Assembly (NCBI RefSeq): GCF_000308655.1
Contig: NZ_BAGC01000041.1
Span: forward strand, 62,001-126,000
Direction of reading: 5' to 3'
DNA from: Nocardia niigatensis NBRC 100131
GTDB lineage: Bacteria; Actinomycetota; Actinomycetes; Mycobacteriales; Mycobacteriaceae
Length of the DNA: 64,000 bases
The notes under the pieces were generated by a model that was given only the letters and a program-made list of their open reading frames with translations, did not search any database and was not told the origin of the DNA. Below are positions 38,069-47,671 of the stretch, piece after piece; the first letter of the stretch is position 1; each line of letters starts with the position of its first letter. Position numbers and translations under genes: made by a program.

Positions 38069-39094
38069 CTACACCGTCTCCCGCACCTGGAGTTCCGCGG
38101 CAGGCGGCTCGGCCAACCGCAGTTCCGCGGGGACCTCGAGGTCGTACAGCGCGGCGGCGTTGAGCCCGAGAATCTTCTTCTTCTGGTCCACGGTGATCGG
38201 CGGGTACTCGCCCGACATGTCCTCGGGGATCTGGAAATCGACGAACTTCTCGATCAGCCACTTCGGGGTCCAGAGCGCGTAGTCGCTGCCGAACAGGATC
38301 CGGTCCTCGTCGAGCCAGTAGAGCAATTCGCCGATGATCTGGGCGAAATACCTTGGGCGCGTGTGGATGAACGGCAGGGCCACCGCCAATCCGCCGTAGA
38401 CGTTCGATTCCTGAGTGGCGATCCAGCAGAAATCCTCGAGCCGGGGCAGGCCCACGTGCTCGACGATGAAACGAAGCTCGAGGTAGTCGGTGGCGACCTT
38501 GTCGATGTCCGAGACATCGAAGGCATCACGGTCGAGCGGGCGGATGGTCGGGCCCTTGTGGACGTGAATGTTGGTGATACCCAGTTCGATGCATTCCTCG
38601 AGGTAGCGACGTGACCACGGGTCGTCGAGTTTGTATCCGCGGGAGTCGCCGTGCCATTCGGCGGTGTAGAGCTTGACGCCCTGGAGGTTCATCCGCTCGG
38701 CGTCCTTGCGGAGTTGTTCGAGGCCCGCCTGCTCATAGCGCGGGTCGTAGGCGTGGTTGTAGGTGAGCTTGCCGGGGTTCTTGCCGACGAGAGCCAGCGC
38801 CTCCTCGGTCTGCCCGAATCCGTTGCGGTAGAAGTCGCTCAACAAGGTGGCCTGGAAAATGGCGTGGTCGACGTAGCCGTCGACGAAGAGGTCGCGCTCC
38901 AAACGCTCAGGGCCGTAATAGGTGTAGGTGTCGTAGTCCCACAGGTATTCTGCTGGGCTGAGGTTCTTGTGGTAGTCGTAGAAGCAGTCGATGAACTGCT
39001 TTCCGTGCATATTCTTGTGATTCGACTCGCGACCGTCCCAGAGGTGAACGTGGCCGTCCACGATGAAATACTTGTCGCCGTTCTTCTCGTACAT
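38069..39094 (-). CDS. Amidohydrolase-2 family protein of the propane cluster
   Basis: A 341-residue TIM-barrel metal-dependent hydrolase. ATG 39094 begins MYEKNGDKYFIVDGHVHLWD with the HxH metal motif at about residues 15-17; further candidates are NIHVHKG near 178, FIVEHVGLP near 215 and the Asp of LFGSDYALW near 275. This family member is always found in mimABCD/prmABCD operons; its substrate is not established. It follows prmD after 98 bases. Confidence 0.88.
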   Translation of the reverse strand: MYEKNGDKYFIVDGHVHLWDGRESNHKNMHGKQFIDCFYDYHKNLSPAEYLWDYDTYTYYGPERLERDLFVDGYVDHAIFQATLLSDFYRNGFGQTEEALALVGKNPGKLTYNHAYDPRYEQAGLEQLRKDAERMNLQGVKLYTAEWHGDSRGYKLDDPWSRRYLEECIELGITNIHVHKGPTIRPLDRDAFDVSDIDKVATDYLELRFIVEHVGLPRLEDFCWIATQESNVYGGLAVALPFIHTRPRYFAQIIGELLYWLDEDRILFGSDYALWTPKWLIEKFVDFQIPEDMSGEYPPITVDQKKKILGLNAAALYDLEVPAELRLAEPPAAELQVRETV

Positions 39095-39192
39095 GCTGGC
39101 TACTCCGATATTCGGGCTGTGGGCTGGTGCGGCGCCGCCGACCACGGCTGATCCGGTGGCGGCGCCGGCACACGGTTGCTACGGGTGCTGCT

Positions 39193-39537
39193 TCAGTGCG
39201 CGGTGAGATCGAATCCGATGTACTCGGCGGCGTCCTCGGGACTGGCGAAAAGCAGTGTCTTGTCATCGAGATGGACCATGCGCCCGTAGTGGGTGGAGCT
39301 GATCTCCTCGAAGGTGGAGCCATCGAACTCCTCGCCCAGGGCGTCACTGAGTTCGGCGTAGTCGAAGTCGAGCAGGCGCTGACCATCGACTCGGATCATC
39401 GACGGATACTCCGTCAGCTCCACGCCATCCTTGTCGCCCATCACCGCTGCGACGACGCGACCGATGGGGGTGTTCATCAAGGTCACGCCACACATGTTCG
39501 AGAACTCGGTGGACGATCCGAATTGCATGCTGCTCAC
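39193..39537 (-). CDS. prmD: Propane monooxygenase coupling protein (PrmD/MimD)
   Basis: A 114-residue effector protein of the MmoB/DmpM family. It binds the hydroxylase and controls electron transfer and substrate access, without cofactors. Signatures are [20 protein letters not shown] near residue 14 and [20 protein letters not shown] near 44. Its ATG overlaps the prmC stop by 4 bases (39534-39537). Confidence 0.92.
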   Translation of the reverse strand: MSSMQFGSSTEFSNMCGVTLMNTPIGRVVAAVMGDKDGVELTEYPSMIRVDGQRLLDFDYAELSDALGEEFDGSTFEEISSTHYGRMVHLDDKTLLFASPEDAAEYIGFDLTAH

Positions 39538-40640
39538 TGGTCCAACTCCTTGGGGATATTCAGCCCGAGATCCTCGAGCAGGGAACCGAACTTGTCCTTG
39601 GCCGTTTCGAAGCTGGTCGCGAAGGTGACCGCCTTGTCGGCCGGCTGCGACCAGATCGGCTGCAGCGCGCGGGCCGCGTCGAGGCAGCGCGGCACCCAGG
39701 TCTGCAGCCAGGAGCCGAACAGCTCCTTGTTCGGCTCCCCGTACTCGGCGTCGCGGGTCAGCAATCGGAAAAGATTGCGGGAGTAAGCGAGATCGCGGTC
39801 GTAGTCGTACTCACCGGTACCCACGATGGTGGGCGTGATGTAGTCGCCGTTCCCAGCGGCGATCTGCATGACCAGTTCACTGCGGAACAAGGAGCCGATC
39901 AGCTGCTCGAAGACGATGTTCGAAGCGAACAGCAGCTCACACCAGTCCGGCACCGCGGTCAGCCGCTCCACCACCTCACGAGTGGGCTGCCACTCCGGCG
40001 CCGACTGCCACACCTGCTTGTGGACGGTGCCGTCGAAATCCGCGCTGGCCTCCGACAGATCCAAGTTGAACAATGCCAGGTCCTGCGCGAACCGCATCTT
40101 GTGGGCCGCGTTCACCGCGACCGCGGTGTTGATCATGTTCGTGGGGCAGGACCGCTGGATCGAGGTGAACACATGCAGTGCCAGACCGTTCTCCGCATGC
40201 ATCCACGCGCCCAGGTTGCGGGCGATGAACGTCAGCCACGGCATGTTCCAGGCGTCGTAGACGCGGGCGCGCTTCGCGTTCGACAGACACAGGTCGACCT
40301 GGTGAACGACCTTGGAGTTGTTGCGGTAGATGGTCTGGTCCCACTCCTCGTTCGGGTCGAGGAAGGCATGCCAGTTCGACGATTTCGCGACGGTCCACTC
40401 CTGCGGGTAACCGCCCGGACCATCGGCGAAGCCATAGATCCAGCCCTGCGTGAGATGACGCTCGGGGTCCGGTTGTACGTCGACCGTCACGTCCTCATAC
40501 ATCGTGGAACGCATCTTTGCCGGTTTGTAGTAGTTGTACGTCCGGCTTCGGGAGCTGGGGAACTCGAGCGCACCGGCTTCGGAGTCGGTGAACTCGATTG
40601 CGGGGAAGCTGCGTTGCTTGTTCCCGGTGGTTGCGGTCAT
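39534..40640 (-). CDS. prmC: Propane monooxygenase hydroxylase small subunit (PrmC/MimC)
   Basis: A 368-residue beta subunit of the binuclear iron hydroxylase. It opens [20 protein letters not shown] and contains the all-helical fold of this subunit ([20 protein letters not shown] near residue 87; [20 protein letters not shown] near 172) but lacks the ExxH iron ligands, as beta subunits do. It pairs with PrmA to form the (alpha-beta)2 hydroxylase. Gap of 45 bases after prmB. Confidence 0.93.
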   Translation of the reverse strand: MTATTGNKQRSFPAIEFTDSEAGALEFPSSRSRTYNYYKPAKMRSTMYEDVTVDVQPDPERHLTQGWIYGFADGPGGYPQEWTVAKSSNWHAFLDPNEEWDQTIYRNNSKVVHQVDLCLSNAKRARVYDAWNMPWLTFIARNLGAWMHAENGLALHVFTSIQRSCPTNMINTAVAVNAAHKMRFAQDLALFNLDLSEASADFDGTVHKQVWQSAPEWQPTREVVERLTAVPDWCELLFASNIVFEQLIGSLFRSELVMQIAAGNGDYITPTIVGTGEYDYDRDLAYSRNLFRLLTRDAEYGEPNKELFGSWLQTWVPRCLDAARALQPIWSQPADKAVTFATSFETAKDKFGSLLEDLGLNIPKELDQ

Positions 40641-40685
40641 CTCGTTTCTCGGTTCTTGTCGGTGCAGGAGGGTTGGTTCCCGCGG

Positions 40686-41735
40686 TTACTGATCGAAGGC
40701 AGGGCTGGTGAACTTGTCATAGAAGATCTGGTCCTTCGGGGTATTGCCGGCCTCGAGCAGTTCGAGGGCGGCATCGACCATCGGCGGTGGTCCGCACAGG
40801 TAGACCTCGGCTTTGCCGAGAGCGGGTTCACGGCGCGCGACGACGTCGGTGACATTCCCCTCTTCGACCAGGACCGAGTCCGAAACCTGTTGCGTATCCA
40901 TCGATTCCGACAGGCAAGCCACGAACGTGAAGTCCGTCAGACGCGCACCGAGCTCGAGGATCTCGTCGAGGTAGAACAGATCCCGCGGGGCGCGGGCTCC
41001 GTAGTAGAAGCGCACCTGCCGGGTATTGCCCGTCTCGCTCATGTGCCGTAGCAGCGAAAGAATCGGGGCCATCCCCGCGCCGCCCCCGATGAAGACCAAC
41101 GGCAGGACGTGGCCCTCTTTGAGCGTGAAAGACCCGTATGGGCCGGTCAATTCGATCTCGTCGCCCACCGAGATTCCATCCTCGAGCAACCCGGCGAATA
41201 GGCCGCCCGGGTATTTCTTGATGAGGAATTCGATATGCTCCGGTGTCGACTGTGTTGTCGCCATGGAGAAGGACCGGTGTTCCTCGGTTCCGGGGATACG
41301 CAGATCGGAGTACTGGCCCGGTTTGAACTCGTACGCCGCCGGCCCGACCGGGCGCAGCCGCAGCGAGACGATGTCCTTGGTCATCGGCTCGATCGCGACC
41401 ACCTCGGTGCGCACATCCTGGAGGGCGATGCCACTGAGGAGCTCGTCCTCGTCGAAGTTGAGCAGTTCGATGGTGCAGTCGCTGAAAGCATGTGAGCGAC
41501 AGAGCAATACGAAGCCTTCCTCCACTTCGGCGTCGTTACACGCGAAGGTCGAGTAGTTCTCCATCTGGATCTCGCCGTCGAGGACATAGGATTTGCAGGC
41601 CGAGCACCGCCCCTCGCGGCAGCCGTGCATGAGGTGAATCCCCTGCCGGAACGCGGCATCGAGAATGTTCTCCTCTTCGCCGACTTCCATCTCGATGTCG
41701 ACGGGCTCGAAGTTGATACGGTGCTTGTCGGCCAC
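40686..41735 (-). CDS. prmB: Propane monooxygenase reductase (PrmB/MimB)
   Basis: A 349-residue NADH reductase. The N-terminal plant-type [2Fe-2S] domain has CREGRCSACKSYVLDGE and the later Cys in LLCRSHAF (about residues 37-80). The FAD-binding motif RSFSMATT follows near 150, and the NAD-binding GGGAGMAPILSLLRHM near 217 with a terminal CGPPPMVDAALELL. It supplies electrons to the diiron hydroxylase. The gene lies between prmA and prmC, the order typical of this group. Confidence 0.95.
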   Translation of the reverse strand: MADKHRINFEPVDIEMEVGEEENILDAAFRQGIHLMHGCREGRCSACKSYVLDGEIQMENYSTFACNDAEVEEGFVLLCRSHAFSDCTIELLNFDEDELLSGIALQDVRTEVVAIEPMTKDIVSLRLRPVGPAAYEFKPGQYSDLRIPGTEEHRSFSMATTQSTPEHIEFLIKKYPGGLFAGLLEDGISVGDEIELTGPYGSFTLKEGHVLPLVFIGGGAGMAPILSLLRHMSETGNTRQVRFYYGARAPRDLFYLDEILELGARLTDFTFVACLSESMDTQQVSDSVLVEEGNVTDVVARREPALGKAEVYLCGPPPMVDAALELLEAGNTPKDQIFYDKFTSPAFDQ

Positions 41736-41812
41736 GGGTGTGTCTCCTGGGCTCGGGAATCGGTGGTGAGGCGGTGGGTGGCGCCGGCTTCGGCGCCACC
41801 CACCGAGCCGGA

Positions 41813-43444
41813 TCAGGCCGGGACGGCGCCCGCGCGGTACGCGGCGATGTGCGCCTCGCGTTCAGCGTCGGACATCTGGTTCAGCAGCACGTTCGGGCTG
41901 TTGAACGTGTTGCCGCGCACGTCGTCGAGGGTCCACAGCTTCTTCGGGTCGTCCAGATGCAGATGCGGCTGGCCCACCAGGGTTTTGCCGTCGTCACGGA
42001 CGTAACCGAGATCGGAGACGATGTCGGCCAGGTCTTTTCCGTGGTGCAGGGTCTCCCATTCACGGAATCCGGTGAGCCGGCCCATATTCGGGGTCGGGCG
42101 GCCCTCGTACTCGCTGCGGAAGGCGACGGCGTCGGTCCAGTAGCAGGTTTCCGAGCAGTAGGTCCGCCACTGGTCGTCGACCTTCTCCACGACCATGTCC
42201 TCACGAATGAGTGCCGGCACCATGCAGGTCCAGCAGCGATGCGGATACTGGTATCCGACCTCTTCGAAGGCGATCGGCTTGTTCCGGCCGGGGTAGGCGA
42301 GACGGTTGTACTCCTCCCACCACTTACCGTACTTCGAGTACCAGCCCGGGTACTTGTGCTCGAACCACTCGAAGTCCTTGTCGGTCATCGCGTCGATCCG
42401 CCAGTAGTTGACCGGCCAGCCGGTGGCGAAGAACCGAGCCACCTCGTGCACGTAGCCCTTGTCGACAATGCGCTTCCAGGCTTCCTCGACCAGATCGTGA
42501 GGAATGGTCAGACCGTACTTCTCGAGCGGGATCAGGTAGCTGCGGTAGTAGTCGTCGTAGATCCAGCGCCGCCACATCTCGGCGTAGCTTTCGCGATCCT
42601 TGCGGCGGTCCTTCGTGCCGTACTCGATGAAGGTGCCGATCGCCGCGTCGACCACGCAGTGGTTGTTCCACCATGCGTAGCGCAGATCCCGTTCCAGCAG
42701 TGGGCGATTGCGTTCATCGGCAAGCGCCATCAGCAGGATCGAGTAGCCGTTGGAGATGTGGCGAGACTCATCGGACTGCACCGAGTGGAACACTGTCGGC
42801 AGCAGGTAGTCGCCGTTGGCTGCGGCCTCGTCGGGCATCGCCACGAAAAGCGTGTTGGTGAACGCAGTTTCAGCCACGACGGTCAGATAGATGTTCGCGG
42901 CGGTGATCGCGTCGCCGGTGATGAACCCCTCGCCGAACTGTCGGCCGATGGTGCCCGCGTAGTTGTTCGCGAACGCCTTCTCCGTCATGTCGAACCCGGC
43001 AGGGTCGATGTAGTTGTTCATATACAGCTTCTTGAGGTTCATCTGAATTGTCGAATGACGAACCTCGTCGATCATCTGCACGGCCAACCCGTTGTGGATC
43101 TCGGGATTCGGCACGGCGTCGATCGCCATCGGCATCGCTCGCGCGGCCGAGATCTCCGGGAACGGGATGATCGACAGGAACAGCTTCTGCCACTCCAGCC
43201 ACCGCTGCTGCACCTGCCGGAACATATTGCCGCGGATCGCGCCATCCATTGCGCCGTACACGCGGTTGTCCTTCTCTTCCTCCATAGGGAAGTAGGACCG
43301 CATGATCTGCTTGAGAGGATCCTTCTTCGGAGCCTTCTCGAAGGTGTAGTCGGTACCGAAGCGCGTTGCCGGGGTTGCGAAGGTGGGTTCCCATGACAAT
43401 TCGGTGATCTTCGCATGGGCCTTCGTCAGGCTTTGCCTACTCAA
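41813..43444 (-). CDS. prmA: Propane monooxygenase hydroxylase large subunit (PrmA/MimA)
   Basis: A 543-residue alpha subunit carrying the binuclear iron site. The ligands expected for the family are Glu97, Glu127-x2-His130 (DEVRH), Glu192 and Glu226-x2-His229 (DESRH). TTG 43444 is the start, supported by AGGAG about 8 bases upstream and by the conserved opening [19 protein letters not shown]. It hydroxylates propane (and in mycobacterial relatives acetone or phenol) at C2 or C1. It is the first gene of the leftward eight-gene operon; a regulatory site for MimR should lie at 43445-43600 but no consensus was recognised. Confidence 0.95.
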   Translation of the reverse strand: MSRQSLTKAHAKITELSWEPTFATPATRFGTDYTFEKAPKKDPLKQIMRSYFPMEEEKDNRVYGAMDGAIRGNMFRQVQQRWLEWQKLFLSIIPFPEISAARAMPMAIDAVPNPEIHNGLAVQMIDEVRHSTIQMNLKKLYMNNYIDPAGFDMTEKAFANNYAGTIGRQFGEGFITGDAITAANIYLTVVAETAFTNTLFVAMPDEAAANGDYLLPTVFHSVQSDESRHISNGYSILLMALADERNRPLLERDLRYAWWNNHCVVDAAIGTFIEYGTKDRRKDRESYAEMWRRWIYDDYYRSYLIPLEKYGLTIPHDLVEEAWKRIVDKGYVHEVARFFATGWPVNYWRIDAMTDKDFEWFEHKYPGWYSKYGKWWEEYNRLAYPGRNKPIAFEEVGYQYPHRCWTCMVPALIREDMVVEKVDDQWRTYCSETCYWTDAVAFRSEYEGRPTPNMGRLTGFREWETLHHGKDLADIVSDLGYVRDDGKTLVGQPHLHLDDPKKLWTLDDVRGNTFNSPNVLLNQMSDAEREAHIAAYRAGAVPA

Positions 43445-43692
43445 TGTTCGACTCCTGGATCGGCTACCGGCTGTCTGCCGGCGGTGGGGACGTTGCCCGA
43501 TCCATTGGAGCCCGCGCTTTGCACCGTGAGCGTCTCACGATGAGACGGGCATCACAGTCCCATCGCCAAACTCGCGCCGGAAGCGCCGACTCACCTCGAC
43601 GTGCCGCCCCACTGGGAGGTGGCGTGGTCGTGGATGCTGTTTGCCGGTGCCGCTTCCGGATTCGCCCCGACCTTGATCGTCGGGAACGTCGG

Positions 43693-43743
43693 CGGTGGCC
43701 CACCCGAAAATCGTTTTACCGCTTCGGAATCCCGTTGCTACCG
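43693..43743 (+). repeat. 51-bp direct repeat, right copy, with promoter-like elements
   Basis: 49 of 51 bases match 28996-29046. The core AAAATCGTTTT resembles Fur/Zur-family metal-regulator boxes. A possible -35 TTTACC (43715-43720) and -10 TACCGT (43739-43744) with 18-base spacing overlap it. A 26-codon frame with a good ribosome binding site starts 40 bases downstream. Confidence 0.85.
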
Positions 43744-43783
43744 TAGTTTCGACACCTCGACCCGACGACAGGAAGGCGGCTTC

Positions 43784-43864
43784 GTGACCGTGCTGATCCA
43801 GCGCCCGACCACATTCGATCTCACCCGCCTCCGCGTCCGCACCGGCGTACAGATCACGCTCTGA
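43784..43864 (+). CDS. Possible 26-residue leader peptide
   Basis: GTG 43784 with AGGAAGG 7 bases upstream encodes VTVLIQRPTTFDLTRLRVRT plus six residues. Third positions are almost all G or C, so it looks translated. It lies below the promoter-like 51-bp repeat and 120 bases before tRNA-Arg, with no larger gene following. It may be a leader peptide or the surviving 5' end of a lost gene. Confidence 0.35.
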   Translation: MTVLIQRPTTFDLTRLRVRTGVQITL

Positions 43865-43983
43865 CAGCCTCGCCGTAGAGAGCGGTTGTGGTTGCTGTTC
43901 GAACCATCTCCGGGAACCAACCTGTTCAACCCGCGCACCTCAGTGGCGAGTCGATGTCAACGGCGATATCCGCGCGGGGTCGA

Positions 43984-44056
43984 GTGCCTGTAGCTCAGCG
44001 GAGAGAGCACCTGCCTACGAAGCAGGGGGTCGGAGGTTCGAATCCTTTCGGGCACA
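43984..44056 (+). tRNA. tRNA-Arg (ACG)
   Basis: Cloverleaf: acceptor GTGCCTG/CGGGCAC, anticodon stem CCTGC/GCAGG with loop CTACGAA (anticodon ACG), T arm GGAGGTTCGAATCC. CCA is not encoded. It is 540 bases upstream of prmA on the opposite strand and 11 bases before tRNA-Gln. Confidence 0.93.
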
Positions 44057-44067
44057 CTGTTTTTCGA

Positions 44068-44138
44068 TGAAGCGTGGTGTAACGGCAGCATGACGGACTC
44101 TGACTCCGCCGATCCAGGTTCGAATCCTGGCGCTTCAG
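44068..44138 (+). tRNA. tRNA-Gln (CTG)
   Basis: Acceptor TGAAGCG/CGCTTCA with the U1-A72 pair typical of tRNA-Gln, anticodon loop CTCTGAC (anticodon CTG), T arm CCAGGTTCGAATCCTGG. CCA is not encoded. Its 3' 21 bases plus 4 flanking bases are repeated at 45916. Confidence 0.92.
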
Positions 44139-44142
44139 CTCT
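44118..44142 (+). repeat. att-like direct repeat at the 3' end of tRNA-Gln (intact copy)
   Basis: GTTCGAATCCTGGCGCTTCA plus five bases; matches 45916-45940 at 24 of 25 positions in the same orientation. Confidence 0.85.
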
Positions 44143-44166
44143 CGAATTCGGTACGGCAACGAGTAT

Positions 44167-45765
44167 TCAGCGCAGGATGACCGACGCGGCGTGTTCGCCG
44201 ATCATCATGGTGGCCGCGTTGGTGTTGCCGCCGACGATGGTCGGCATGATCGACGCGTCGGCGACGCGTAGGCCGTCCACACCGCGAACCCTGAGCATCG
44301 GGTCCACGACCGCGCGGTCGTCCACGCCCATGCGGCAGGTGCCGACCGGGTGGTAGACGGTGGTCGCGCGGTTGGGGACTTCGGCGGCCAGGTCGGTGCG
44401 GTCAGGGTATTGCGGGCCCGGCGAGATTTCGGTGTCCACCGCGGCGCTGATCGACTTCGCGGCCATGACTTCGCGGGTCAGTTCCATGCCGTATGCCAGT
44501 GTGTCCAAGTCGTTTTGGTCGGCGAGGTAGTTGGGGTCGATGGCGGGTGCGGCGGTAGGGTCGGCGGAGGTCAGGCGCAGGGTGCCGCGGCTGCGGGGGC
44601 AGATCATCGTCACCAGGATGGTCAGTGATTGCCGCGGGTCGGGGGTGTGGCGAATCGGGGCGTCCTGGTTCGGGCCGGGGTAGCTCCATGGCAGCACGTG
44701 TAATTGGAGATCGGGTGTCCCGGCCGTGTACGGGGTGCGGAGGAAGGCGACGGCTTCGAATACGCTGCGGGCCAGCCAGGTGCTGTTGTTGCGCAACGAC
44801 TCCCGCAGGAACGCGCGGGCGAAGTATCCCGCCGAAGAACGGCGCAGGGCGGTCGGCATGGCGAAGCTCATCGGCACGAACAGGTGGTCGTGCAGGTTGT
44901 CGCCGACCGGAAGGTCGGCGATGACGTCGAGACCGAAGGCGCGGAGATGGTCGGCCGGGCCGATGCCCGAGAGCATGAGCAGCTGCGGCGAACCGAAGGC
45001 GCCGGCGCTGACGATCACCTCGCGTTCGGCACGCAGCACCTCGGTGCCACGGTCGGTCCGATACTCCACGCCGACGGCCCGGCCGTTCTCGATCAGTACG
45101 CGCAAGACTTGCGTATTCGGCAGCATGGTCAGGGTTTTCGGACGATCCTCGAGATATCCGACCGCGGTGCTCGAGCGTAATCCGTTGCTGTTGCTCTGCT
45201 GGAGGATCGAGACGCCCTCCTGGTCGGCGCCGTTGTAGTCGGGGTTGTGCGGCAGGTCGGTGGTCTCGGTCAGCGCCTGCATGAAAGACTCGGAGGCGGG
45301 CGTCAGGTCGTGCGCCCGGATCACCTTGATCGGGCCGGAGCCGCCGCGGAACTCGTTCGCGCCGTCCTCGAACGACTCGAGTTTCTTGAAGCTCGGCAGC
45401 ACCTCGTCATACGACCAGCCGCTGTTGCCCTCGCCGGCCCAATCGTCGAAGTTCCGGCGGTTGCCACGCACGAAAACCATGCCGTTGACGGAGCTCGAGC
45501 CACCGACCACCCGGCCGTGCGTCTGCGGGATGGTGCGGCCCAGCGCATGCTTCTGCTCGACGGTGTAGTGGCCCCAGTCGATCCGCTTCTTCAACTGCGG
45601 CACGCTGTGCATGGGACCGATCATGCCGGGCTTGCGAACCAGCATGCTGCGGTCGGCTCGGCCCGCCTCGAACAGCGTCACGGCGGCGTCGCTATCGGCC
45701 AGTCTGCGAGCGATGATGGCCCCGGCGCTCCCGGAACCGATGACGATGTAGTCCGTAGCCGCCAT
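44167..45765 (-). CDS. GMC-family oxidoreductase (choline/alcohol dehydrogenase type)
   Basis: A 532-residue FAD enzyme. The N-terminal dinucleotide motif is DYIVIGSGSAGAIIARRLAD, then GRVVGGSSSVNGMVFVRGNR (GMC signature 1, about residue 85) and AGAFGSPQLLMLSGIGP (signature 2, about 260). The catalytic His is in VYHPVGTCRMG near 470, with NTNAATMM near the end. ATG 45765 is preferred to 45786 because the conserved sequence begins there. It oxidises an alcohol to an aldehyde; an alkanol or choline is likely. It is the only gene between the two copies of the tRNA-Gln 3' end. Confidence 0.9.
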   Translation of the reverse strand: MAATDYIVIGSGSAGAIIARRLADSDAAVTLFEAGRADRSMLVRKPGMIGPMHSVPQLKKRIDWGHYTVEQKHALGRTIPQTHGRVVGGSSSVNGMVFVRGNRRNFDDWAGEGNSGWSYDEVLPSFKKLESFEDGANEFRGGSGPIKVIRAHDLTPASESFMQALTETTDLPHNPDYNGADQEGVSILQQSNSNGLRSSTAVGYLEDRPKTLTMLPNTQVLRVLIENGRAVGVEYRTDRGTEVLRAEREVIVSAGAFGSPQLLMLSGIGPADHLRAFGLDVIADLPVGDNLHDHLFVPMSFAMPTALRRSSAGYFARAFLRESLRNNSTWLARSVFEAVAFLRTPYTAGTPDLQLHVLPWSYPGPNQDAPIRHTPDPRQSLTILVTMICPRSRGTLRLTSADPTAAPAIDPNYLADQNDLDTLAYGMELTREVMAAKSISAAVDTEISPGPQYPDRTDLAAEVPNRATTVYHPVGTCRMGVDDRAVVDPMLRVRGVDGLRVADASIMPTIVGGNTNAATMMIGEHAASVILR

Positions 45766-45915
45766 GACCAGCCCTTCCGCCCACACAAGTCCCGCGGTGA
45801 CTCACCAGCGAAACTGGGATGTGTTGCGAAAGTACTCGAAAGCGACCGTCCAGGAACCCCGTTTCGGACAACAGGTCCAGTGGCGGCATCGGCCGCGGCC
45901 GAGCACCCGTAGCCC

Positions 45916-45940
45916 GTTCGAATCCTGACGCTTCAGCTCT
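45916..45940 (+). repeat. att-like direct repeat, displaced copy of the tRNA-Gln 3' end
   Basis: GTTCGAATCCTGACGCTTCA plus five bases, one mismatch to 44118-44142. The rest of the tRNA is not present here, so it is a partial copy as left by tRNA-targeted integration. Confidence 0.8.
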
Positions 45941-46176
45941 ACACGGATTCGCCTGTCGGACAAGCCAGTTAGCCTCCATGGCGTGCGCGAGACGGAGTGG
46001 GTTGTGGTGGCCGGTCCAGGTCGGCGGGCAACCGCTCCGAGGTACAGGCCCGCTGGTTGCAGGGCACCGTAGGCGGCCGGGCGGACTTGGGTGTGCGGGA
46101 CGGGGTGTCGGAGCCGAGGACCGGGTCGGCGGAAAGGGTCGTCAATCCGATTGCACGCGGGCGAACTGTCCGATTC

Positions 46177-47394
46177 TCACCGGGGCAGTGGCAGCAGTTC
46201 GACGAGGGTGCCGCGACCGGCCTCCGGGGGGAGCACCGCCAGCGCGTGCGCGTGCAGCAGACCCGCCAGGTGCGCGGTGCGGACCGCGCCGATGGCACGC
46301 CAGACGCCGCCCTCGACCTGCCGGACCGGCACGATGCGAACCCGGTCGCCGTCCGGGTTCGCGGCGTCGGCGACCCGCCCCCACGAGGAGACCGGATCGC
46401 GCCGGCCGGTCAGGACATTCACCAGCGCTCGCCCGGTCACCAGCGACGCGGTGATGGCGGCCAAGGGACTTCCCGGCAGGGAGAGCAGCGTGCGGCCGTC
46501 GGGTAGGCGCGCCACCAGCTGAGATCCGCCCGGGCGCAGACGAACTCCGTCGATCAGGATCTGCGCGCCGATCTCGCCGAGCACATCGCGAAGCCGGTCC
46601 GCGGCGCCGCGACCGGTGGCGCCGACGGTGATGGCGAGTTCCGCACCGGTGTCGCGATCGAACCAGGACCGCAGCAGGGCGCGGTCGTCCGGCAGTCGCG
46701 TCAGGCTCCCGACGCCGATATCGCAGTGGCCCAGGTAATGCGGCAGCGCGGCGCCGAGCGCATCCCGGATCTGACCCGGTCCCAAGGATCCCGTGGCGCG
46801 GATCTCGTCGCCGGTGATGAGCAGGTCGGCCCGCAGCGGTCCGCGGACCATGCCGATCGGGGCGTCGGCGCTCTGCGCGACGGAGATGACCGCCGCGCTC
46901 ACCCGGCCGCCCGCCGCCGCCAATTCGTCTCCGCCATACCAGGATTCACCCTCGGGCCGGATGTCGTTCCGGTACGGCGCGCCCGCCGCGAGCGCCAGCG
47001 CCGGGTGGCCGCCGCTCCCTTCGATGCGCACGTACTCCGCACGCAACACCGCCGTCGCGCCGGGCGGCGTCAGCGCGCCGGTCGCGATGCGCACCGCCTC
47101 ACCCTCGGCGAGCGTGATCCGCGATGACCTTCCCGCGGTACAGGATCCGATGAGCAGCCGCCAGCGCGGTCCGCGACCGCTCACCGCGAACCCGTCCATG
47201 GCCGCGGTGTCGGCGGCCGGCAAGGCCATCATCGCGGTCAACGGCTCGGCCAGGGTCGCGCCCAGCGCTTCGGACAGGGGCGCGCGGCGCGCGGGTATCG
47301 CGGACAGCGCCGAGCTCAGCACCGCCTCGATCTCCTCGACGATCACCTCCGGCGCGGTCATCGTAGTCGCGGATCGGATCTGCACCGCGCTCAC
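46177..47394 (-). CDS. moeA: Molybdopterin molybdenumtransferase MoeA
   Basis: A 405-residue protein that inserts molybdate into adenylylated molybdopterin in Moco synthesis. The conserved LPAADTAAMDGFAV lies near residue 59, the MoCF-domain substrate motif LLITGDEI near 190 and SLPGSPLAAITASLVTGRAL near 305. The GTG at 47394 is taken; ATG 47361 (MTAPEVIVEEIEAVL) is an equally plausible start. No other Moco gene is adjacent. A 9-bp inverted repeat lies upstream. Confidence 0.88.
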   Translation of the reverse strand: MSAVQIRSATTMTAPEVIVEEIEAVLSSALSAIPARRAPLSEALGATLAEPLTAMMALPAADTAAMDGFAVSGRGPRWRLLIGSCTAGRSSRITLAEGEAVRIATGALTPPGATAVLRAEYVRIEGSGGHPALALAAGAPYRNDIRPEGESWYGGDELAAAGGRVSAAVISVAQSADAPIGMVRGPLRADLLITGDEIRATGSLGPGQIRDALGAALPHYLGHCDIGVGSLTRLPDDRALLRSWFDRDTGAELAITVGATGRGAADRLRDVLGEIGAQILIDGVRLRPGGSQLVARLPDGRTLLSLPGSPLAAITASLVTGRALVNVLTGRRDPVSSWGRVADAANPDGDRVRIVPVRQVEGGVWRAIGAVRTAHLAGLLHAHALAVLPPEAGRGTLVELLPLPR

Positions 47395-47442
47395 GCATCA
47401 CGTCCTCTCCCAGCGCTCCGACAGATACCGAAAGATGTTCAG

Positions 47443-47473
47443 CCACGGAGATTTCCAGCTACTTTCTCCGTGG
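47443..47473. promoter_or_regulatory. 9-bp inverted repeat between moeA and the desaturase gene
   Basis: CCACGGAGA and TCTCCGTGG with a 13-base spacer, 49 bases upstream of moeA and about 200 upstream of the divergent desaturase. Candidate operator. Confidence 0.45.
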
Positions 47474-47671
47474 TTGCAGATCCATTGCGGGCATCTCACC
47501 CGTACCTGCGGATCGCTGTGCGGACGCGTGCGAACATACGACGGCCCCGGCAGCGGACGCGAAATCGTCACGCAGATGTGTTGCCGTGCCGCATGTACGT
47601 TCACCTGATGGTGGTCGCGGCGCGACACGCTGATACCGGGTACCACCACGACAGCAGGATGTGCAGAACCC

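Noticed and set aside
37320..38261. Longer form of the DUF59 protein starting at 38261
   Set aside because: The extra 65 codons are Arg/Pro-rich shadow sequence over the amidohydrolase gene; GTG 38066 fits the operon spacing.
45916..45940. A second tRNA-Gln gene
   Set aside because: Only the T-loop and 3' acceptor strand are present; the 5' acceptor, D and anticodon arms are absent.
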